Positions 1-7,320 of a DNA stretch of 11,232 nucleotides are shown in pieces. The position numbers were made by a program, and so were the translations under genes. The DNA lies in contig JAFYIA010000023.1 of assembly GCA_017538865.1 (NCBI GenBank), positions 1 through 11,232 on the forward strand, read 5' to 3'. The notes beneath the pieces were generated by a model, which saw only the letters and a program-made list of their open reading frames with translations, ran no database searches and had not been told where the DNA came from. Position 1 is the stretch's first letter. Each line of letters begins with the position of its first letter. Source of the DNA: Aeriscardovia sp. (GTDB lineage Bacteria; Actinomycetota; Actinomycetes; Actinomycetales; Bifidobacteriaceae).

Positions 1-1501
<1,501 letters not shown>

Positions 1502-1527
1502 TCCCTACGATTTCATACAAGTAGAAT

Positions 1528-1577
1528 AAAAAGGGTGCAGCCCCGCCAAAAGGACTGCACCTACTAAGCTCCTTTTT
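1528..1577 (+). promoter_or_regulatory. Intercistronic hairpins between ureC and ureE
   Basis: The 89-base gap after ureC holds a 6-bp inverted repeat, GTGCAG (1535-1540) with CTGCAC (1555-1560). A second pairing is possible between AAAAGGA (1548-1554) and TCCTTTT (1570-1576), ending in a run of five T. An outer AAAAAGG (1528-1534) can also pair with CCTTTTT (1571-1577) and competes with the second. The layout is consistent with a leaky terminator, a processing site or a 3'-stabilising stem that would let structural subunits be made in excess over accessory proteins. The pairing is visible in the sequence; the function is inference. No canonical compact terminator is formed. Confidence 0.4.
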
Positions 1578-1590
1578 ATAAGAAGGCAAT

Positions 1591-2061
1591 ATGGACGACA
1601 TTATTGAAGAAATAATAGGCAATGTCGACACCTACCCGGATGCCGGGAAATACCACATAGAGACTATCTATATGGACAACGAGGACCTGGCCAAGCCGAT
1701 CCACCGCGTCACTTCCGACCACGGCCACGAATACCGCATGAGGCTGGACAGGAAAGACCTTCCCCTCAAGAGCGGGGACATCATCTGCAAGAAGATGGAT
1801 GACGACGAAGGGGAGACCCTGGTAGTTATCCACACCCAGTCCCAAGAGATGATCGTCATCAAGCCCAAAGACATCGACCAGATGGGCGTAATAGCCCACC
1901 TTTTGGGCAACACCCACAAACCGGTGAAGATTGAGAACGGCACCATCATCCTCGAGAGGGACCCGGTGGTGGAAAAGATCCTCGACCACAACCACATCCC
2001 CTACGACTTGGAGGAGATCACCCTCTCTGAGCCGTTGGAGCACGTAGATCTGAGGTACTGA
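1591..2061 (+). CDS. ureE: Urease accessory protein UreE (nickel metallochaperone)
   Basis: UreE delivers nickel to the UreD-UreF-UreG-apourease complex. The 156-residue product has the expected two-domain layout. The N-terminal peptide-binding-like domain carries TSDHGHEYRMRLD (about 41-53) and the LKSGD signature (59-63). The C-terminal metal-binding domain carries IAHLLGNTHKPVKI (about 101-114), equivalent to the usual HLGNRH motif with its metal-binding histidine. There is no His-rich C-terminal tail of the Klebsiella type, so it probably carries nickel without storing it. The start is ATG with a weak upstream AGAAGG (1581-1586). It sits 89 bases after ureC and 20 bases before ureF, inside the urease operon. 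Divergence from the family is appreciable, but order and motifs make the call firm. Confidence 0.92.
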   Translation: MDDIIEEIIGNVDTYPDAGKYHIETIYMDNEDLAKPIHRVTSDHGHEYRMRLDRKDLPLKSGDIICKKMDDDEGETLVVIHTQSQEMIVIKPKDIDQMGVIAHLLGNTHKPVKIENGTIILERDPVVEKILDHNHIPYDLEEITLSEPLEHVDLRY

Positions 2062-2081
2062 TTTTCTAAAAGGCGGTCTTA

Positions 2082-2831
2082 ATGAGCAGCAAGGAAGGGC
2101 GAACAGCCAAAAAAGAGGAATACGGGGAAATAGAGAAGAACCTGGAAATCTTCCAGGTATGCGATTCCACTTTCCCCATCGGGACTTTCAACCATTCCTA
2201 CGGTATGGAGACGTACCTCAGGGACGGGGTGGTCCATGACGCCCCCTCGTTTGAAAAGTGGCTCTCAGTTTACCTCGAGACCCAGTTCAAATGGGGAGAA
2301 GGCCTGGCTGTAAAGCTGACTATGGAGGCCCTGGACAAGGGGGACTACGACAAAATCTGGCAAATAGACAGGATTTTGACCCTGTCCGCCGCGGCTCTTG
2401 AGACCAGGAAGGGCGCGAGCCTGATAGCGGTCCAGATGATAGACCTGCTCATCCGGCTCTACGGCTACATGGACGCCAAGGAAGTGGAAATCCTGCGGGA
2501 GTACCGCATAAGGATCAAGGAGGAGAAGTCTTTCGGCAACCAGGCCATAGCCTTCGCCCTCTTTATGCACATGCAGGGGGCGGACTTCCGCCAGAGCGTG
2601 TGCTACTACTCCTACAGCATTGTCACCACCATGGTGCAAAACGCGGTCAGGGCGATACCTTTGGGCCAGAAGGCCGGCCAGGACATTCTCCACACTATCT
2701 TTGGGGACATCATCAAGCTTTCTTCCGCCATAGAGGAGCTTGACGAGTCTTACCTGGGCGCGTCCGTGCCCGGAGTGGAGCTCGCCCAAATCCGGCACGA
2801 GACCACCGTGTTCCGTTTGTTTATGTCTTAG
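2082..2831 (+). CDS. ureF: Urease accessory protein UreF
   Basis: UreF is the all-helical scaffold of the UreD-UreF-UreG activation complex. It binds UreD and positions the GTPase UreG while nickel and CO2 are loaded. The 249-residue product has a charged N-terminal extension (about 1-20). The family N-terminal signature follows as CDSTFPIGTFNHSYGMET (about 27-44), corresponding to the usual SxxLPxGxFxxSxGxE. The rest is helical with no catalytic motif, as is usual. The start ATG follows AAAAGGCGG (from about 2068) with good spacing. The stop TAG lies 14 bases before ureG, so translation is probably coupled. Identity rests on the signature plus the position between ureE and ureG. Confidence 0.93.
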   Translation: MSSKEGRTAKKEEYGEIEKNLEIFQVCDSTFPIGTFNHSYGMETYLRDGVVHDAPSFEKWLSVYLETQFKWGEGLAVKLTMEALDKGDYDKIWQIDRILTLSAAALETRKGASLIAVQMIDLLIRLYGYMDAKEVEILREYRIRIKEEKSFGNQAIAFALFMHMQGADFRQSVCYYSYSIVTTMVQNAVRAIPLGQKAGQDILHTIFGDIIKLSSAIEELDESYLGASVPGVELAQIRHETTVFRLFMS

Positions 2832-2845
2832 TTTTAGGAGGGGTT

Positions 2846-3460
2846 ATGTCTAACGGCAAGCCTGTGATTATCGGGGTCGGAGGACCCGTCGGGTCCGGAA
2901 AGACCAAGCTTTTGGAAGACCTTTGCGCCGTCATGGCCAAAGACTACTCCATAGGCGTCATCACCAACGACATCTACACCAAGATTGACGCCGAATACAT
3001 GCGCCAGAACTCCGTGCTCGAGGACGACCGCATCATCGGGATTGAAACGGGGGGATGCCCCCACACCGCCATCCGCGAAGACGTGTCTATGAACGAGGCC
3101 GGGATAGAGGAGCTTGAGAAGAGGTACCCGGATCTGGACCTTATTTTCGTGGAAAGCGGTGGGGACAACCTCGCGGCCACCTTCAGCCCTGAGCTGGTTG
3201 ACTTCTCCATCTATATAATCGGCGTCCCCGAAGGGGAGAAGATACCCCGCAAGGCCGGGCAGGGCATGATAAAGAGCGATCTTTTCATAATCAACAAGAC
3301 CGATCTCGCCCCCTATGTAGGGGCCGACCTCAAGAGGATGGAGCAGGATACCGAGAAGTTCCGCAAGCCCGGCAGCTTCTTCTTCACCAACCTTATGACC
3401 GGCGAAGGTGTGGATAAGGTCGTCAACTGGATCAAGAGAGAGTGCCTCCTGACTGACTAA
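2846..3460 (+). CDS. ureG: Urease accessory GTPase UreG
   Basis: UreG is a SIMIBI-class GTPase (HypB relative) that couples GTP hydrolysis to nickel transfer into urease. The 204-residue protein is the usual length. The visible motifs are Walker A GPVGSGKT (13-20), switch and metal motif ETGGCPHTAIRED (about 67-79) with the nickel-binding Cys-Pro-His, the ESGGDNLAATF stretch (104-114), and base-recognition NKTD (150-153). No N-terminal His-rich tract is present. A strong TAGGAGGGG Shine-Dalgarno lies just before the ATG. All residues expected for nucleotide and metal binding are intact, so it should be functional. Confidence 0.97.
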   Translation: MSNGKPVIIGVGGPVGSGKTKLLEDLCAVMAKDYSIGVITNDIYTKIDAEYMRQNSVLEDDRIIGIETGGCPHTAIREDVSMNEAGIEELEKRYPDLDLIFVESGGDNLAATFSPELVDFSIYIIGVPEGEKIPRKAGQGMIKSDLFIINKTDLAPYVGADLKRMEQDTEKFRKPGSFFFTNLMTGEGVDKVVNWIKRECLLTD

Positions 3461-3484
3461 GGCTGAGGGGCAAAAGGCGTCAAT

Positions 3485-3502
3485 GGGAGGCGGCAGACTT
3501 TG
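3485..3502 (+). promoter_or_regulatory. RBS and TTG start deciding the 5' end of ureD
   Basis: GGGAGG (3485-3490) precedes a TTG at 3500-3502 by nine bases, and the protein in this frame starts KTYTYPRDG. The nearest ATG (3483-3485) is out of frame and would itself overlap the Shine-Dalgarno. TTG is therefore the best-supported start of ureD, a weaker codon than the ATGs of ureE, ureF and ureG. Confidence 0.65.
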
Positions 3503-4372
3503 AAGACTTACACATACCCGCGCGATGGGTATACCGAGATTGAATTTACTTACCGAGGCGGTAGGACTGTAGCGACCAAGCGCATAACGGGCGGGCAGTC
3601 CAAGCTGAGCGCGCCCCTGCACTTGAATAATGAGGATACGCTCGCGTTCTTCCTCATCACCATGGGCGGCGGCTTCGTCGAAGGCGAGCATTATAAGGTT
3701 GTCATAACCTCTCACGAGAAGACGCATGCCATAGTGGCCAGCCAGGCTCCCACCTACGTTTACAAGTGCAATGACGGAAAGACGACCTTCCAGGACGTGA
3801 AAGTCAAGGTTGACAAGGGCGCTGTGCTGGAATATCTCCCCGACGACGTCATTCCTTACGGGAACTCCAAGTACCAGCAGACGACGCAGATTGATGTGGC
3901 GAAAGGGGCGAGCCTCCTCTACACTGACGGCATTACGGCCGGGTGGTCCATGAACCACAAGGACTTCCAGTACCGCTACGCCCACATGATTTCCAAGATC
4001 ACCTACGGCGGGCAGCTCATCTTCAATGACAACCTCATTTTGGATCCGCACGCCTTCCAAATGGCGGAGCTGGGCCTGTTCGAAGGCTATAAGAACTACA
4101 GCTCGCTCGTAGTAGTAGATGAGAGAGTGGATTCAAAGCTCGTAGCTGAACTTCAGGACTTCAACAACATATCCTTCCCGGGGGCCATAACGGGGATTTC
4201 GCTTCTCGAGGGTCCCGCGCTGGTCGTAAGGGTGCTCGGAGAGAGCCTCAACAGCAACAGGGCGATTTTGTACCGCTCCATAGACTGGATCCGTTCCAGG
4301 TTCTACGGCCTTCCCCACTTGGATCTGCGGAAGGACGCGGCCTTTGCGAACGCCCTCAACGCCATAGGCTGA
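3500..4372 (+). CDS. ureD: Urease accessory protein UreD (UreH family)
   Basis: UreD binds apourease and recruits UreF-UreG, and provides the route for nickel into the active site. The 290-residue product has the family's beta-rich N-terminal half with the conserved stretch from about residue 26, TKRITGGQSKLSAPLHLNN. It also has ITMGGGFVEGEHYKV (about 53-67, family pattern GGG...GD), VASQAPTYVYKC, and a central EYLPDDVIPYGNSKYQQ segment matching the usual E..P...IP...A...Q. TDGITAGW (about 147-154) matches the family's E.i..GR..GE region. The start is TTG. It is the last gene of the operon, 39 bases after ureG and followed by a terminator. UreD proteins diverge strongly, so the call leans on operon position as well as these motifs. 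Confidence 0.9.
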   Translation: MKTYTYPRDGYTEIEFTYRGGRTVATKRITGGQSKLSAPLHLNNEDTLAFFLITMGGGFVEGEHYKVVITSHEKTHAIVASQAPTYVYKCNDGKTTFQDVKVKVDKGAVLEYLPDDVIPYGNSKYQQTTQIDVAKGASLLYTDGITAGWSMNHKDFQYRYAHMISKITYGGQLIFNDNLILDPHAFQMAELGLFEGYKNYSSLVVVDERVDSKLVAELQDFNNISFPGAITGISLLEGPALVVRVLGESLNSNRAILYRSIDWIRSRFYGLPHLDLRKDAAFANALNAIG

Positions 4373-4393
4373 GGGGGATCGGCAAAAGGGCAT

Positions 4394-4428
4394 AAAAAAG
4401 GCGGGAGCTCCGGCTCCCGCTTTTTTTT
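4394..4428. terminator. Bidirectional intrinsic terminator between ureD and the DsbA-like gene
   Basis: A perfect 8-bp stem, GCGGGAGC (4401-4408) with GCTCCCGC (4413-4420), encloses a four-base loop and is followed by eight T (4421-4428). Six A (4394-4399) lie on the other side, so the structure also has a U-tract when read from the - strand. It sits between the convergent ureD and DsbA-like genes and should end both operons. Confidence 0.93.
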
Positions 4429-4450
4429 GTCTTCCCTCCTCCCCGTCAGG

Positions 4451-5407
4451 TCAATTTGAAGATGATGAAGAGGAAGTGGAAGTCGGAAACAGGGGCTCTC
4501 CCTTGGACCCCAGCTTCGGTTTTGCGCTCGTTCCGACTTCGGCCTGCGTCAGCCCTACCGCTTTTAAGAGGGAAGTCAGGGGGCTCCCCGTTTGGCTCCA
4601 TGCCACGTCGAACAGCCAGTAGTGTCCGTTTATTATGAAGGTCGGGGTCGTAATCTCCCCCTTCATTTGCCCTGAGGGGTGTTCGAGCGCGGTGTCGGTA
4701 GAGGCCATGCTGGTCTGGGCGTTGACCCAGGGCACGTAGGTCCCCTGCACTGCATCCTGGGCCACCTGGGGGCTCACTCCCGCTTTTTCAAGCTGGGCTG
4801 TGATCATGGCGTTGGATACCGGCTTGTAGTTCTGGGATTCTTTTGGCTGGTAGTCGGAGGTGAAGAAGGCCCTGACCACGTCCAAGAGCTTGTCCGGCTC
4901 GTGCTCTGCCACGTACACTGCCGCCCCGGCCGCCCGGCTGGAGTATTCGTCCGTAGATTCGTCGTTTAAGAAAGCCTCAGGGTGGATTTCCACATTCGCC
5001 TGGCCGGCATTGACCATTTGGATGAGGGTGTCGTCGATGTCTCTGTCCACTTCTCCGCACGCGGGGCAGATGAAGTCCATGTAGATGCTGATTGTTGGAA
5101 CGCCCGGCACCGGCTTGTTTATGCCGTTTTTAGAAATCAAAAATCCCCCGTTGGAGAGGGCTACGGAAGGCTTGACCTTGACGGAGGCGAGCTCCGCTTC
5201 CGCCTCCTGCCTTTCCTGCTGCTGGGAGGTGGATGCGGAGCTTTGGGCAGAAGAGGGCCTGTTGGCCCTCCATATGAAGTACCCCACTACACACAGCACC
5301 GCGACCAGGACCATGACCACTACGACCCCGAGAATTGTCTGTCGCTTCCTGTCCTGCTTTAGCTGCAGCTCTTTTTCCTTGTCGGCCGCTGCATTCTTTT
5401 TTGCCAT
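4451..5407 (-). CDS. Membrane-anchored DsbA-like thiol oxidoreductase (thioredoxin_4 family)
   Basis: A predicted extracytoplasmic thiol-disulphide oxidoreductase. The 318-residue product has a charged cytoplasmic N-terminus (1-24), one membrane helix (about 25-46) and a Ser/Gln/Glu-rich linker (52-75). The thioredoxin-fold domain then has the active site CPAC (114-117) after ISIYMDFI, an inserted helical region, and the cis-proline loop TTPTF (253-257). It ends in a low-complexity Ser/Thr tail. This is the layout of actinobacterial DsbA-like proteins anchored at the outer face of the membrane. The start ATG has GAAGGAC upstream. It lies 27 bases downstream of the membrane-protein gene and is probably cotranscribed with it and the kinase. 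Oxidase versus isomerase activity and the substrate cannot be read from sequence. Confidence 0.88.
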   Translation of the reverse strand: MAKKNAAADKEKELQLKQDRKRQTILGVVVVMVLVAVLCVVGYFIWRANRPSSAQSSASTSQQQERQEAEAELASVKVKPSVALSNGGFLISKNGINKPVPGVPTISIYMDFICPACGEVDRDIDDTLIQMVNAGQANVEIHPEAFLNDESTDEYSSRAAGAAVYVAEHEPDKLLDVVRAFFTSDYQPKESQNYKPVSNAMITAQLEKAGVSPQVAQDAVQGTYVPWVNAQTSMASTDTALEHPSGQMKGEITTPTFIINGHYWLFDVAWSQTGSPLTSLLKAVGLTQAEVGTSAKPKLGSKGEPLFPTSTSSSSSSN

Positions 5408-5434
5408 TAAAAGTCCTTCAGTCCTCTTTTTCTT

Positions 5435-6367
5435 TCATATGCGGGCGATAAATACTGGCCCCCAGTCCAACGCCCCCAGCGCAAGGTAGACGGTCAAGCT
5501 TGCCAAAGTGAAGGCGAAAAGGAGTATAAGCAAAATTATTCCACATCTGGCTGAACCGGGGTGCAGGTACGCGTCCCGGCTCACGGGGCCCGAGCTCTCT
5601 TCATCCTTTAGGCGCCGAACGCCCCTGTAAATCGACCTGTAAGCGCAATTCAAACCCAAATCCGCGCTTTTGGTTCCAAAGCGCGAAAAGATCAGGGCCA
5701 GCCAGCAAAAGAGCGCCCAGAGCCCCAAAACGAGGCCCCCCCACGAATGCGGGGGGAAGTTTACAAACCTCATCCCCCACTTGAGCCCGAAAAATCCCGC
5801 CTCAACGGAAGGGTAGTGGAAGCTAAGGAGCCAGTTTAAAAGGAGGAGGCCCGAGAACCACACGGCGATTATGGGGATGAGGCGGACAAATATCTTCACC
5901 GCCCACCAGACGGATCCCGCCGACACTTCAAACCAATTCAAGGCCCGTTTTCCGCGCCTGCGCCTGATCTCCTGGACGTCCAGGATGTAGCCGTACAGGT
6001 AGAAGGCCCCGTACAGGATGACGGCGGTTATCATCCCCTCCATCGGTACGGCGTTTGAGAGAAAGAAGATGGGGACGAGCAAAAGGAGGCTCAGAAGCTT
6101 GCCGTACATCTTCGGCTTTTCCTCGTCAAATTTCCGTTCTTCGCGGATTTTAGGGGAAAAGTAGTTGGGCGATGAGGAGGAAGCGAAGTGGGGCAGGGAG
6201 GGATCGGGCGCCATGGAGCCTTTCAGAGGGTTTTTGGGGGAAGACTTTCCCTGCACGGCTCTGGGGATGGGAAGGAGGGTGGTTTGGGCGTCCGGATCGC
6301 ACAGCGGCTCGGCCGGCCCCTCTTCCTCCTCTTCCTCGTCAGGATCTTCAAAAGAGGACAGATCCAC
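5435..6367 (-). CDS. Multi-span membrane protein; probable C-terminal half of the upstream Ser/Thr kinase
   Basis: As drawn from a GTG start the product is 310 residues. It has an acidic, proline- and serine-rich cytoplasmic stretch (1-85, with a run of Glu at about 10-16). About five hydrophobic segments follow, near 89-106, 110-129, 155-181, 210-229 and 275-300, with basic loops such as IRRRRGKR between them. No enzymatic motif is seen. The frame stays open upstream of the GTG back to the kinase's TGA (6461-6463), so this ORF is in frame with the kinase and separated from it by a single stop. The GTG has no good Shine-Dalgarno. AAGGAGG (6441-6447) instead precedes an in-frame ATT (6434-6436), a rare possible start giving about 333 residues. 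Either this is a separately translated subunit, or the kinase has been split by a nonsense change. Confidence 0.6.
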   Translation of the reverse strand: MDLSSFEDPDEEEEEEGPAEPLCDPDAQTTLLPIPRAVQGKSSPKNPLKGSMAPDPSLPHFASSSSPNYFSPKIREERKFDEEKPKMYGKLLSLLLLVPIFFLSNAVPMEGMITAVILYGAFYLYGYILDVQEIRRRRGKRALNWFEVSAGSVWWAVKIFVRLIPIIAVWFSGLLLLNWLLSFHYPSVEAGFFGLKWGMRFVNFPPHSWGGLVLGLWALFCWLALIFSRFGTKSADLGLNCAYRSIYRGVRRLKDEESSGPVSRDAYLHPGSARCGIILLILLFAFTLASLTVYLALGALDWGPVFIARI

Positions 6368-6433
6368 ATCCTCATCGCTGCCAGGAAGGCTCTCTTTGCG
6401 CTCGTCCTTGCGCCAGTTCAGTCGCGGGTTAAA

Positions 6434-6463
6434 AATTGCTCCTCCTTTTTCCGGCGGCGTTCA
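6434..6463 (-). other. Kinase/membrane-ORF junction: TGA, then strong SD and in-frame ATT
   Basis: Read on the - strand, the kinase ends ...CAA AAT GTT TGA and the same frame continues without another stop as TPPEKGGAIFNPRLNW... into the membrane ORF. AAGGAGG (6441-6447) lies 13 bases after the stop, and ATT (6434-6436) lies four bases beyond it. These elements fit a restart site. The Shine-Dalgarno match could instead be incidental to Lys-Gly-Gly codons of an originally continuous gene. Confidence 0.55.
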
Positions 6464-7237
6464 AACATTTTGCCATATGGCCCCTATCAGATCCTTAACA
6501 GGGAGGCGGCGGGAGGGGTCGGGGTCGAGCGCCTTTGAAAAGGGCTGCGCCAGGGATGGGGGCAGGGGGGACAAGTCGGCCTCCCCCCTTTCTTCGCGAT
6601 CCAGGATGCTCCCTACGCCCCCTCCTGCGAAAGGGGAGCGGCCGAGGGCGGCAAAGGCCAGAACGGCGCAAAGGGACCACCAGTCGCTTTCCGCCCCCTC
6701 CCTCCCTCCTTCCAAAAGCTCGGGGGCTATGTAGCCCGGGGTTCCCATGACGAGGCCCGTGCGCGTCAGGTGCGTCTCCTCGGGGTTCATGGCTATTCCG
6801 AAGTCCACCAGCACGGGGCCCCAGTCGGCTATTATCACGTTTTCAGGCTTTATGTCCCTGTGGATTATATTGGCGGCGTGGATGTCGCGCAGGGCGAAGG
6901 CGAGCTTGTCGGCCAAAAGCGCAAGGTACTTCCCTTCGTAGACCCCGTTCTCTTTGACGTCTCCAGCGAGGTTCTGCCCCTCTATAAATTCAGTGGCTAT
7001 GAAGGGGGTGGGGCCTTCGAGGTCGGCTTCCTCAATTTTCGCCACATTGGGGTTGGAGACATTGTAAAGCGCCGTCGCTTCCCTTTCCAGCCGCCTCAGA
7101 TCGGTCGGATCCAAAATCTTCGGGATCTTCAGAGCCACAATTCTGCCCTTCTTCTGGGCCTTGTATACGCTCCCTCCCGACCCGGATCCGAGTTTGGAAA
7201 GGATCTTGTACCCCCCGGGTCCCGCGCCAAACAGCAT
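6461..7237 (-). CDS. Hanks-type Ser/Thr protein kinase catalytic domain, ending at an in-frame TGA
   Basis: The 258 residues contain a complete eukaryotic-like kinase domain. The visible parts are the glycine-rich loop GSGSGGSV (17-24), catalytic VALK lysine (37), alpha-C glutamate (about 52), HRDIKPEN (126-133), DFG (145-147), an activation segment with TRTGLVMGTPGY (158-169), and APE (171-173). It ends almost exactly at the domain boundary with DLIGAIWQNV. There is no transmembrane helix or PASTA repeat in this ORF. The membrane segments lie in the ORF immediately downstream in the same frame, so the full protein was probably a ~600-residue membrane kinase. Start: ATG with AGGAGGGG (7245-7252) seven bases upstream. 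The catalytic domain should be active if expressed; its substrates are unknown. Confidence 0.88.
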   Translation of the reverse strand: MLFGAGPGGYKILSKLGSGSGGSVYKAQKKGRIVALKIPKILDPTDLRRLEREATALYNVSNPNVAKIEEADLEGPTPFIATEFIEGQNLAGDVKENGVYEGKYLALLADKLAFALRDIHAANIIHRDIKPENVIIADWGPVLVDFGIAMNPEETHLTRTGLVMGTPGYIAPELLEGGREGAESDWWSLCAVLAFAALGRSPFAGGGVGSILDREERGEADLSPLPPSLAQPFSKALDPDPSRRLPVKDLIGAIWQNV

Positions 7238-7270
7238 CCTTTCTCCCCTCCTGCGTCACAGCCCACGACT

Positions 7271-7288
7271 ACTATAAAAAAATATAGT
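7271..7288. promoter_or_regulatory. Symmetric divergent promoter core between the kinase and ABC-ATPase genes
   Basis: The 83-base divergent gap contains ACTATA (7271-7276), six A, then TATAGT (7283-7288), a perfect inverted repeat. It gives a TATAGT -10-like hexamer on each strand, pointing outward toward the kinase (-) and the ABC ATPase (+). No good -35 is seen at the usual distance on either strand, so the two promoters may compete or need an activator. The element could alternatively be an operator. Confidence 0.5.
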
Positions 7289-7320
7289 ATTTCCGCCCCC
7301 TGAGCTGAAAAAGAGATGAC

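Noticed and set aside
2834..4060. A 408-codon open frame on the - strand across ureG and ureD
   Set aside because: It is antisense to two clearly identified genes, has no recognisable domain, and arises from the third-position bias of the sense genes.
4373..4450. A repeat or mobile-element end near the GC-rich stem-loop
   Set aside because: The perfect stem with flanking A and T tracts between convergent genes is fully explained as a bidirectional terminator.
4679..5489. Several + strand frames of 74-134 codons over the DsbA-like gene
   Set aside because: They are shadows of the anchored CPAC protein, which has a complete domain layout and RBS.
6461..6463. TGA read as Trp through an alternative genetic code
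   Set aside because: ureE, ureD, the DsbA-like gene and rlmB all end properly at TGA, so the code is standard. Only local readthrough or mutation remains possible.
6165..6734. A 189-codon + strand frame across the kinase/membrane-protein junction
   Set aside because: It is low-complexity Ser/Gly/Arg sequence complementary to Glu/Pro/Ser-rich coding, with no support as a gene. It does not explain the TGA.
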